The position numbers and the translations under genes were made by a program. The notes under the pieces were generated by a model. That model did no database searches. It saw only the letters and a list, made by a program, of their open reading frames with translations, and was not told the origin of the DNA. Shown in pieces: positions 1 through 7,028 of a DNA stretch of 64,000 nt (position 1 is its first letter; each line of letters opens with the position of its first letter). Source of the DNA: JBBQZO01 sp038207625 (GTDB lineage Bacteria > Pseudomonadota > Gammaproteobacteria > Burkholderiales > Burkholderiaceae_D); contig JBBQZO010000004.1 in NCBI GenBank assembly GCA_038207625.1, positions 124,001 through 188,000 of the forward strand, read 5' to 3'.

Positions 1-455
1 ACGTGTTCCTGCTGATGCTGTCCGATTACTTCATGGTGCTGATGGTGTCGAACGTGTGCTACCTGCTGTTCAACTTCCTCAACCTGCAGGCCGGCTGGAT
101 CCACCGGATGGACCGGGGCGACTGGCCGCGTCCGTTCCGCTGCCCGACCTGGCTGCTGGCGCTGGGCGGCGTGCTCGGTTTCGTCAACATGGTGTTCGTC
201 GGCGCCGGCGCCGACGTGTGGGGGCCGGGCACGCTGCGCAACGGCCTGATCGCCGCCGCGCTGATCGTGCCGGTGTTCGTGTATCGCCACTACTGGCAGG
301 ACAAGGGCGTGTTCCCCAGCCACATGCGCGAGGACGCCGAGCCGGTCGAAGGTTCGCCGTCGCGCCGCCGCGCCGGCATCCTGCCTTACCTGGCGCTGCT
401 GGCTTGCGCGGCCATCATCTGGGGTACCCATAGCTACGCCCAGTTGCCGCATTGA
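1..455 (+). CDS. APC-superfamily amino acid/amine permease, C-terminal part
   Basis: The gene is cut by the window edge; only the last ~150 residues are visible, ending at TGA 453-455. They show hydrophobic segments (about residues 1-27, 48-68, 78-95 and 126-145 of the visible part) separated by short loops such as WIHRMDRGDWPRPFRCP, the pattern of the last helices of amino acid-polyamine-organocation permeases. It lies 111 bp upstream of gbcA in the same direction, so uptake of a betaine-related or amino compound is plausible, but the substrate cannot be read from this fragment. Confidence 0.7.
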   Translation, partial: VFLLMLSDYFMVLMVSNVCYLLFNFLNLQAGWIHRMDRGDWPRPFRCPTWLLALGGVLGFVNMVFVGAGADVWGPGTLRNGLIAAALIVPVFVYRHYWQDKGVFPSHMREDAEPVEGSPSRRRAGILPYLALLACAAIIWGTHSYAQLPH

Positions 456-459
456 TGTG

Positions 460-490
460 GCCGTCGTAACACCGAGAATAGCCGTCGTAA
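460..490 (+). promoter_or_regulatory. 21-bp-spaced direct repeat upstream of gbcA (candidate AraC-type operator)
   Basis: The 10-mer GCCGTCGTAA occurs exactly twice, at 460-469 and 481-490, start to start 21 bp, in the 111-bp gap before gbcA. A direct repeat spaced two helical turns is typical of AraC-family sites. The betB-gbdR gap carries a related pair (10295-10322) with the same spacing and the shared core GTCGYA in the same orientation relative to its gene. Binding by GbdR is inferred. Confidence 0.5.
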
Positions 491-566
491 AACAACAAGT
501 GTCGCAGGCGGGTTTGCCCGAACATGGATCCATCGATGTTTGATTTTTCTTTTGAGAGTTAACCAG

Positions 567-1811
567 ATGACCACGCCCACCCCAGACCTGCGCACCCTGC
601 TGGCACGCCGCAAACCCGGCTACAGCCTGGAAGCGCCTTTCTACACCGACGAGACGGTGTTCAAGCACGACATGGACATCATCTTCGGCCGGCACTGGAT
701 CTACGCCGGGCCGGAAGCGTGCATCCTTGATGCGGGCGACTTCTTCACCGTCGAGCTGGGCCGCACCTCGGTGCTGATCGTGCGCGCCGACGACATGCAA
801 GTGAACGCCTTCCACAATGTGTGCCGCCACCGCGGCTCGCGCCTGTGCGCGGAACACAAGGGCGCGGTCGGCAATCTGGTGTGCCCGTACCACCAGTGGA
901 CCTACAACCTGGAAGGCGCGCTGATGTTCGCCGAGCACATGGGCGACGGTTTCGAGCGCAAGGATCACAACCTCAAAACCGTCCACCTGCGCAATATCGC
1001 CGGCCTGCTGTTCATCTGCCTGGCCGAGAATCCGCCGGCCGACATCGAAGACATGGCCGCCGCGATGACGCCCTACATCGCACCGCATCGCGTCAAAGAC
1101 TGCAAAGTCGCGACCCAGATCGACATCGTCGAGGATTGCAACTGGAAGCTGACGATGGAAAACAACCGCGAGTGCTATCACTGTCGCGGCAGCCATCCCG
1201 AGCTGACCATTTCGCTGTACGAATACGGCTTCGGCTACGCGCCCACGCCGGAAAACTGCGAGGGCATCGACCACTACAACAAACAACTGGAAACGCGCCA
1301 CGCACAGTGGGAGGCGCTTGGCCTGCCGTGCGCCGAGATTGACCATCTGGACGATCGGGTGACGGGTTTCCGCACCCAGCGCCTGCCGTTGGACCGGGCC
1401 GGCGAAGCGCAGACGCTGACGGGCAAGTCGGCCAGCCGCAAGCTGCTGGGCGACTTCCAGCAAGCGGACCTGGGCGCGCTGTCGTTCTGGACCCAGCCGA
1501 ACTCGTGGCACCACTTCATGGCTGACCATATCGTCACCTTCACCGTGCTGCCGCTGTCGGCCGAAAAAACCATGGTGCGCACCACCTGGCTGGTGCACAA
1601 GGACGCCGTCGAAGGCGTCGACTACAACCTGGCCGATTTGACGGCGGTGTGGGTGGCCACCAACGGCCAGGACCGCGCGCTGGTGGAAAATTCGCAGAAG
1701 GGCATCCGCAGCGACGCCTACGAGCCGGGTCCGTATTCGCCGTTCACCGAAGGCCTGGTGGAAAAATTCTGCAACTGGTACACCAACCGCATGTCGGTTC
1801 ACGCGGGGTAA
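567..1811 (+). CDS. gbcA: Glycine betaine demethylase, Rieske oxygenase subunit GbcA
   Basis: A 414-residue aromatic-ring-hydroxylating-type oxygenase alpha subunit. The Rieske [2Fe-2S] ligands are visible as C86-x-H88 and C106-x2-H109 (CPYHQW), and the mononuclear iron site as ENNRECYHC with H205 and H210. This ENNRECYHC signature and the partnership with an FAD/ferredoxin reductase 3 bp downstream are those of the betaine demethylase that converts glycine betaine to dimethylglycine plus formaldehyde. ATG 567 is chosen over TTG 540 because a purine-rich GAGAG lies just upstream of it and homologues begin near here. fdhA downstream supports the assignment. Confidence 0.9.
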   Translation: MTTPTPDLRTLLARRKPGYSLEAPFYTDETVFKHDMDIIFGRHWIYAGPEACILDAGDFFTVELGRTSVLIVRADDMQVNAFHNVCRHRGSRLCAEHKGAVGNLVCPYHQWTYNLEGALMFAEHMGDGFERKDHNLKTVHLRNIAGLLFICLAENPPADIEDMAAAMTPYIAPHRVKDCKVATQIDIVEDCNWKLTMENNRECYHCRGSHPELTISLYEYGFGYAPTPENCEGIDHYNKQLETRHAQWEALGLPCAEIDHLDDRVTGFRTQRLPLDRAGEAQTLTGKSASRKLLGDFQQADLGALSFWTQPNSWHHFMADHIVTFTVLPLSAEKTMVRTTWLVHKDAVEGVDYNLADLTAVWVATNGQDRALVENSQKGIRSDAYEPGPYSPFTEGLVEKFCNWYTNRMSVHAG

Positions 1812-1814
1812 GCG

Positions 1815-2915
1815 ATGGTCAATTTGCAGCTGCAAGGCGCGCCCGTACTGTGGAACGGCGACCGCGACGACACCCTGGTCTGCCGCGCGGTGCGCCAGGA
1901 AACGCACGACGTCAAAACCTTTGTGTTCGCGGCGCCGGACGCGCGCCTGTTCCGCTACGCGCCCGGCCAGTTCGTCACCTTCGAGCTGGAAATCGGCGGA
2001 CAGACGATCAACCGCTGCTACACGCTGTCGTCCACGCCGACCCGGCCCGACATGGTGTCGATCACGGTCAAGCGGGTGCCCGGCGGGCCGGTGTCGAACT
2101 GGCTGCATGACAACCTCAAACCGGGCGCCGCGCTGCGCGTGCTGGGACCGGCCGGCGCGTTTTCGTGCTTCCTGCACGCGCCGCCCAAGCACAAAAAATA
2201 CCTGTTCCTGTCGGCCGGCAGCGGCATCACGCCGCTGATGTCGATGGCGCGCGCGCTGCACGATCTGGCGCACGAGGCCGACGTCGCGTTCGTGCACAGC
2301 GCGCGCACGCCGGACGACATCATCTTCGCGCGCGAGTTGGAGCTGATGGCGCACAACCAGCCGCAGTTCCGCCTCGGCCTGGTGTGCGAACGACGCGGCG
2401 CGCAGGCAAGCTGGGCCGGTTTCAACGGCTTTCTCAGCCCGGCCGTGCTGACCAATGTCGCGCCCGATTTCCTCGAACGCACGGTGTACACCTGCGGCCC
2501 CGCGCCCTATATGGCGGCGGTGCGCGCGATGCTCACGCAACTCGGCTTCGACATGGCCAACTACCACGAAGAGAGCTTCTCCTTCGAAACGCTGGCGCTC
2601 GAAAACGCCGCAGCCGAAGCCGCCGCCGCGCCGCCCGCGCTGGACGCGTCGGCCAATTTCACGATCGACTTCACACGCACGGGCGAGCAGGTCAGCTGCG
2701 CGGCCGATCAAACAATACTGAGCGCGGCGCGCGCCGCAGGTATGCGCCTGCCCACGTCATGCACGCAAGGCCTGTGCGGCACCTGCAAGACCAAAATGGT
2801 GTCCGGTCAGGTGGACATGAAACACGCGGGCGGCATCCGCCAACGCGAGATCGACCAGGGCTTCATTCTGCCCTGCTGCAGCAAACCACTCAGCGATATC
2901 GTGCTCGAGCGCTAA
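1815..2915 (+). CDS. gbcB: Glycine betaine demethylase reductase subunit GbcB
   Basis: A 366-residue flavodoxin-reductase/ferredoxin fusion that feeds electrons from NAD(P)H to GbcA. Order of domains: FAD-binding barrel with RCYTLSS at residues 67-73, NAD-binding domain with GSGITPLMSM near 136, and a C-terminal plant-type [2Fe-2S] domain with Cys316, Cys321, Cys324 and Cys354. It starts 3 bp after the gbcA stop, so the two are cotranscribed. A low-complexity Ala-rich hinge (about 264-280) joins reductase and ferredoxin domains. Family and context agree; a generic hybrid-cluster reductase is the only alternative. Confidence 0.88.
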   Translation: MVNLQLQGAPVLWNGDRDDTLVCRAVRQETHDVKTFVFAAPDARLFRYAPGQFVTFELEIGGQTINRCYTLSSTPTRPDMVSITVKRVPGGPVSNWLHDNLKPGAALRVLGPAGAFSCFLHAPPKHKKYLFLSAGSGITPLMSMARALHDLAHEADVAFVHSARTPDDIIFARELELMAHNQPQFRLGLVCERRGAQASWAGFNGFLSPAVLTNVAPDFLERTVYTCGPAPYMAAVRAMLTQLGFDMANYHEESFSFETLALENAAAEAAAAPPALDASANFTIDFTRTGEQVSCAADQTILSAARAAGMRLPTSCTQGLCGTCKTKMVSGQVDMKHAGGIRQREIDQGFILPCCSKPLSDIVLER

Positions 2916-3052
2916 GCGCCGCACCCAGTCACACAACATCCATCCCCGCGCCGGGGAGGGTGGCGCACATCCGGATTTTTGTCGTTGTACCGCTCGCGCG
3001 CGCCGCATGCGCGAGTTCCCTAGAACTTTAAATAAGACAGGAGACAAGCAAG

Positions 3053-4255
3053 ATGGCAGAAAATCGTGGTGTCGTTTATATCGAACAGGGAAAGGTCGAA
3101 ATCCAGTCGATCCCGTTCCCCAAGCTGGCCATGCCGAACGGTAAAAAGATCGGGCACGGCGTCATCCTCAAGGTCGTCTCGACCAATATCTGCGGCTCGG
3201 ACCAGCACATGGTGCGCGGTCGCACCACCGCGCCGGCCGGCCTGGTGCTCGGTCACGAGATCACCGGCGAAGTCATCGAAATCGGCGCCGACGTCGAAAC
3301 GCTCAGCGTGGGCGACCTGGTGTCGGTGCCGTTCAACGTCGCCTGCGGGCGCTGCCGCACCTGCAAGGAACAGCACACCGGCGTGTGCCTGTCGGTCAAT
3401 CCCTCGCGCGCCGGCGGCGCCTACGGCTATGTCGACATGGGCGGCTGGATCGGCGGCCAGGCCGAATACGTGATGGTGCCCTACGCCGACTTCAATCTGC
3501 TGCGCTTTCCCGACAAGGCGCAGGCGATGGCCAAGATCCGTGACCTGACGTGCCTGTCCGACATCCTGCCGACCGGCTTTCACGGCGCCGTCACGGCTGG
3601 CGTCGGGCCCGGCTCGACGGTGTACATCGCCGGCGCCGGCCCGGTCGGCCTGGCCGCCGCCGCGTCGGCGCGTCTGTTGGGCGCGGCGGTGGTGATCGTC
3701 GGCGACGTCAACCCGGTGCGCCTGGAACACGCGCGCCAGGTCGGCTTCGAGACGGTCGATTTGTCGCAGGACGCCACGCTGGCCGAGCAGATCGAACAGA
3801 TCCTCGGCTGCGCCGAAGTCGACTGCGCGGTCGACTGCGTCGGCTTCGAGGCGCGCGGCCACGGCCACGATGGCTCGCAGGTCGAGGCGCCCGCCACGGT
3901 CTTGAATTCGCTGATGGAAGTGACGCGCGCGGCCGGGCGCATCGGCATCCCGGGCCTGTACGTGACGGACGATCCGGGCGGAGTCGATGAAGCGGCGCGC
4001 CGTGGCAGCCTGTCGGTGCGGCTCGGCCTCGGTTGGGCCAAGTCGCACAGCTTCCACACCGGCCAGACGCCGGTGATGAAGTACAACCGCCAGCTGATGC
4101 AGGCGATCCTGTGGGACCGCATCAACATCGCCGAGATCGTCGGCGTGCAACTGATCACGCTCGACGAGGCGCCGGCCGGCTACGGCGCTTTTGATGCCGG
4201 CGCGCCGAAGAAGTTTGTCATCGACCCGCATCAGATGTTGAAAAAATCCGCGTAA
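3053..4255 (+). CDS. fdhA: Glutathione-independent formaldehyde dehydrogenase
   Basis: A 400-residue zinc-containing medium-chain dehydrogenase. Catalytic zinc ligands are Cys47 (NICGSDQH) and His68/Glu69 (GHEI); structural zinc cysteines are 98, 101, 104 and 112; the Rossmann motif is GAGPVG near residue 195. The N-terminus and the DMGGWIGGQAEYV segment match the Pseudomonas putida-type enzyme, which oxidises formaldehyde to formate with NAD+ without added glutathione. It follows gbcAB by 137 bp, fitting disposal of formaldehyde released on betaine demethylation. Confidence 0.92.
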   Translation: MAENRGVVYIEQGKVEIQSIPFPKLAMPNGKKIGHGVILKVVSTNICGSDQHMVRGRTTAPAGLVLGHEITGEVIEIGADVETLSVGDLVSVPFNVACGRCRTCKEQHTGVCLSVNPSRAGGAYGYVDMGGWIGGQAEYVMVPYADFNLLRFPDKAQAMAKIRDLTCLSDILPTGFHGAVTAGVGPGSTVYIAGAGPVGLAAAASARLLGAAVVIVGDVNPVRLEHARQVGFETVDLSQDATLAEQIEQILGCAEVDCAVDCVGFEARGHGHDGSQVEAPATVLNSLMEVTRAAGRIGIPGLYVTDDPGGVDEAARRGSLSVRLGLGWAKSHSFHTGQTPVMKYNRQLMQAILWDRINIAEIVGVQLITLDEAPAGYGAFDAGAPKKFVIDPHQMLKKSA

Positions 4256-4271
4256 AGCGCGCCATCAGTAC

Positions 4272-4308
4272 GCGACAAAGCCGGCGCCCCCTCCGTCGGC
4301 TTTGTCGC
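4272..4308 (+). terminator. Strong hairpin after fdhA
   Basis: Perfect 12-bp inverted repeat: GCGACAAAGCCG at 4272-4283 pairs with CGGCTTTGTCGC at 4297-4308 across a 13-nt loop, beginning 17 bp after the fdhA stop. There is no clear T-run, so it may end transcription with help from Rho, or stabilise the fdhA mRNA 3' end. Confidence 0.5.
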
Positions 4309-4489
4309 CGAAATATTCATCTGGACTTCTTCTATGGGAGCGGACGCCGGACGTGGCAAGGCGCAAAACATGAACGCCATCATTTCTCAATATGGCGATC
4401 GAATCGACAACCGAATCGATCCTGACCGGACATTCACCATTCGCAGTGGACCTCAATGTCATCCCACCCCGCCGGATTTTTCGTATACT

Positions 4490-4897
4490 TCACGCTGCAC
4501 GTCGACGTATCGTCGTTAATTTTTTTGACAGGATGACCTCGTTTTGGCTGCCGTAATTGCAGGCTAGCCATTTTCCATCGGGATAATCCATCTCGCCCTT
4601 CGTCCAGACCCATTTCGCCGTGGCGCTATTGCCATGCTTTGCGTAGGAATCTCCTTTCAGGGCGGCCATGAGCGAGGGCGGCCCATCCATCGGGCCAGCC
4701 GAGTGCAAGCGAAGAAAAGACGGCACGAATGCGGTCCATCCTTCCGGTGCCGATACCACTTGAAGTGCCTTGGCGTCCAGCTTGGCCGGACATTCAATCC
4801 TGTGGTCTGCTGCGCTCGCTTCGACTGGCACCATCGACAGTTAAAGCATCAGCACAGCCGTTATCCTAACGGTGCTTGCGTTCATACGTGCATGCAT
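4490..4897 (-). pseudogene. STY0301-family protein (putative amidase immunity), stop codon in signal peptide
   Basis: Reading the minus strand from ATG 4897, 6 nt after a GAGAGG ribosome site that overlaps the end of the upstream gene, the frame gives MHARMNASTVRITAVLML, then TAA (4843-4841), then LSMVPVEASAADHRIECPAK and on to the stop at 4490. Together this is a normal Sec signal peptide with an ASA cleavage site followed by a ~100-residue STY0301-family domain with two cysteines (IECP, LACNY). One in-frame stop thus splits the signal peptide. Restart at ATG 4834 would give an unexported protein. STY0301-like proteins sit next to BPSL0067-type genes and are presumed periplasmic inhibitors. 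A sequencing error at one base is possible. Confidence 0.7.
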
Positions 4898-4900
4898 GAA

Positions 4901-5302
4901 TTACCTCTCGATGCTTGAATACGCGTAGGCGTTATTTCCGCCCTCCGGCCAAGTGCCGTTCACTCGTCGTGTTTTGCCTTTCGTCCGGATCAGGCGCTGA
5001 CAGACCAAGGGCTTTTGCTGATCGTTGGCCCATTGATCCATCACCCAAAATCCGTGCACCGCGTGTTTCACAAAAAACGCAGCGTGATTGCCCGTCTGGT
5101 GATTTGGATAGCGCCCATTGACGAAGGTGGCGATCGCCGTTCCCGGCACGATGTCCTCGTTTTCGAGTACATCTTCCCCCTCTGACCAGCGACCAGTATT
5201 GCCGCCCCCTGGAGCATCATGTTGAATCAGTGCGACACATTGCTTTGTACCGACTTTGGCGGTTTGTTCTAACGCTTGAACGTGTGAATAGATGAACGGC
5301 AT
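4901..5302 (-). CDS. BPSL0067-family protein, probable peptidoglycan amidase effector (Tae2-like)
   Basis: A 133-residue protein without signal peptide; ATG 5302 has a perfect AGGAG 5 nt upstream. KQCVALIQ near residue 21 and GNHAAFFV near residue 76 look like the Cys and His of an NlpC/P60-type cysteine amidase. From memory, BPSL0067 corresponds to the Burkholderia T6SS amidase effector family Tae2, which cuts cross-linked peptidoglycan in target periplasm. The next gene, overlapping its ribosome site with this stop codon, is the presumed immunity partner. No hcp, vgrG or T6SS structural genes are nearby, so this would be an orphan effector. Lower-GC, less biased codon use than neighbours suggests transfer. 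Confidence 0.7.
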   Translation of the reverse strand: MPFIYSHVQALEQTAKVGTKQCVALIQHDAPGGGNTGRWSEGEDVLENEDIVPGTAIATFVNGRYPNHQTGNHAAFFVKHAVHGFWVMDQWANDQQKPLVCQRLIRTKGKTRRVNGTWPEGGNNAYAYSSIER

Positions 5303-5792
5303 GCAAGCTCCTGAACTGGACAGTTTCAAGCCAACGGAAACGAGCGGCCACGGAATGCGTGGCCGTCGCGCTCGCTGCGGGCACGGGCTGCGACAGGTTC
5401 TCCATCACAAGGATCCTGCCACTGGCGATGCCTTCGGCGACCTGTTGCACCAGCGCCTCAGTACTCATCTGCCCACACTGGGGCGTGTCGCGCGCGATCA
5501 GGCTGCGCAGAGCGTCGTCGCCACATGCATGGGCGTGGGCGCCAAGCAACTGACGTGCCGCCGCAGCCGAACCAAGCACAACTTTTGTCCACCCTTGCTT
5601 GGCGTCGCCGCCCTCATCGCGCCACAGTTCAAGCTTCCTTTGTCCATGGCCAATTCGAATGCGCATCTGGGGCCGCCATGCCGATTCTTGCTCAACGCGG
5701 CGGGCACCGCGTCGCTTCACGTAAAAATTGCCGCAGCTCTGGGCGGCACGCGGCAAGTTTGCCTTGGCCGTATATACTGGGGCTTGATCCAT
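5217..5792 (-). CDS. Uncharacterised protein upstream of the BPSL0067-type gene
   Basis: An open frame of 191 codons on the minus strand with protein-like composition in its middle (LRSLIARDTPQCGQ, ALVQQVAEGIASGRILVM), but I do not recognise a family. ATG 5792 has no ribosome site and would overlap the control region of the divergent gene at 5810; a later start such as ATG 5666 is possible. Its last 28 codons run into the start of the BPSL0067 gene in another frame, so the true end may have been changed by a frameshift. Position suggests an adaptor or a companion of the effector, which is inference only. Confidence 0.4.
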   Translation of the reverse strand: MDQAPVYTAKANLPRAAQSCGNFYVKRRGARRVEQESAWRPQMRIRIGHGQRKLELWRDEGGDAKQGWTKVVLGSAAAARQLLGAHAHACGDDALRSLIARDTPQCGQMSTEALVQQVAEGIASGRILVMENLSQPVPAASATATHSVAARFRWLETVQFRSLHAVHLFTRSSVRTNRQSRYKAMCRTDST

Positions 5793-5809
5793 AGACGCCA
5801 GGGGGCCGG

Positions 5810-6562
5810 ATGCGCCGTCGCTCGTTGAACATTCTCGCCGTGTTGACCGTGTTGGTCGGCGTGCCGTTCGCTGCCAGCGGCGCCGAGCAACAGCTCATGC
5901 ATGTGTCGACCTTGCTCGAAACCGATCCGCCAATGAGCATCGCCGAAAAAGTGCTCGGCGAGGCCTACAAGCGGCTGGGCATACGTCTGGAAGTGCACAA
6001 ATATCCCGGTGAGCGTTCGCTGCAAAGCGCCAATAGCGGCCAGATGGATGGCGAATTGTACCGCCGCGCCGGCATGGAGCGCGACTACCCCAACCTGATG
6101 CAAGTCCCGGTGCCCTTGCAGGTATATGAGATCGTCGTTTTCACGCGCGACAGCGCTTTGAGCATCAGCGCTTGGGACGAACTGAGTTCCTTGACGATAG
6201 GCTATGTGCGCGGCATCGAGATCATCGAAGCCAACACCAAAGGTATGCGCACCGAGCCGGTGCCGACGCTGCAGCAAGCGTTACAGAAGTTGATGGTGGG
6301 GCGCACCGACGTCGTGGTGGGCAACCGCGTTTCCGGTCTCGCTGCGATCAAGGCGCTGAAACTGGACAAGGTGCGCGTGTTGCAGCCGGCGCTGGCCAGC
6401 TTTCCCGTCTATCACTATCTGAACAGGAAACACGCCGCGCTGATCCCCAGACTGACCGCCGTGCTGCAGCAGATGCAACAGGAAAAAGTGATCGAACGGA
6501 TACAGAGGGAGGTGCTGGCACAGCAGCCGGCCACGGAGCCCGCTTCCAACGAGCACGAATAG
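5810..6562 (+). CDS. Periplasmic solute-binding protein, family 3-like
   Basis: A 250-residue protein with a Sec signal peptide (hydrophobic core about residues 6-22, cleavage near ASGA). The mature part has the two-lobed amino-acid-binding pattern: ETDPPMSIAEKVLGEAYKRL, LIGYVRG-like TIGYVRGIEIIE, and MVGRTDVVVGN. No permease or ATPase gene is adjacent, and the binding pocket arginine/aspartate signature is not obvious, so this may be a stand-alone sensor or degenerate binding protein of the kind common in Oxalobacteraceae. It is divergent from the effector island and convergent with the small membrane protein after it. Confidence 0.7.
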   Translation: MRRRSLNILAVLTVLVGVPFAASGAEQQLMHVSTLLETDPPMSIAEKVLGEAYKRLGIRLEVHKYPGERSLQSANSGQMDGELYRRAGMERDYPNLMQVPVPLQVYEIVVFTRDSALSISAWDELSSLTIGYVRGIEIIEANTKGMRTEPVPTLQQALQKLMVGRTDVVVGNRVSGLAAIKALKLDKVRVLQPALASFPVYHYLNRKHAALIPRLTAVLQQMQQEKVIERIQREVLAQQPATEPASNEHE

Positions 6563-6625
6563 GACTCATTTGGCGCGCTGGCGCCGCGAAGCTTGGCCGC
6601 GCTGGCTGGCGAGCCCCGGCGCCGC

Positions 6626-6895
6626 CTACTTGGGGGCCGGACTATGCCATTTACGGCGCGCCAGTCCAAGCAGTGTGATCACCAGCCAGAAGGCCTGGGA
6701 GACGAAGGAGGCGAGGTTGAATGCGTCCGACAGCGACACCAGGATCAGTAAGGGGCCCAGCAGATTGAGCACGCTGTAGGTGGTGCTGCTTGACCTCATG
6801 TAGCCGACCTGGACGCTGAAGTAGGCGCCGATGTAGGCGGCCACGCCGCACAGACCGGCGACATCGTAGATAGTGAACGCGGCGGCGGCAGCCAT
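6626..6895 (-). CDS. CBU_0592-like small membrane protein
   Basis: An 89-residue protein with three predicted membrane segments: YDVAGLCGVAAYIGAYF, the LLGPLLILVSL region and FVSQAFWLVITLLGLA. The arrangement DVAGLCGVAAYIGAY...LNLLGPLLILVSL...FNLASFVSQAFW matches the CBU_0592 family of unknown function. A GAGG lies 7 nt before ATG 6895. It stands alone between the binding protein (convergent) and the betBA terminator. Confidence 0.7.
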   Translation of the reverse strand: MAAAAAFTIYDVAGLCGVAAYIGAYFSVQVGYMRSSSTTYSVLNLLGPLLILVSLSDAFNLASFVSQAFWLVITLLGLARRKWHSPAPK

Positions 6896-6970
6896 GGCGG
6901 GACCTCGAAGTGGAAAACACTGGGCGCACTACCGCGCGCCCGTTTGGACCGGAAAAACCGGCCAGCAATG

Positions 6971-6996
6971 AAAAAGGTCCAGGCTAGGCCCGGACC
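6971..6996 (-). terminator. Rho-independent terminator of betB-betA
   Basis: On the minus strand GGTCCGGGC and GCCTGGACC (6996-6976) form a 9-bp stem with one G-U pair and a CTA loop, followed at once by five T (6975-6971). It lies 33 bp beyond the betA stop. Confidence 0.8.
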
Positions 6997-7028
6997 ACGA
7001 TGTTGACACAGGCTTACCGGCGCAGCGC

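Noticed and set aside
540..566. TTG 540 as gbcA start
   Set aside because: It adds nine residues without ribosome site or homology; ATG 567 fits better.
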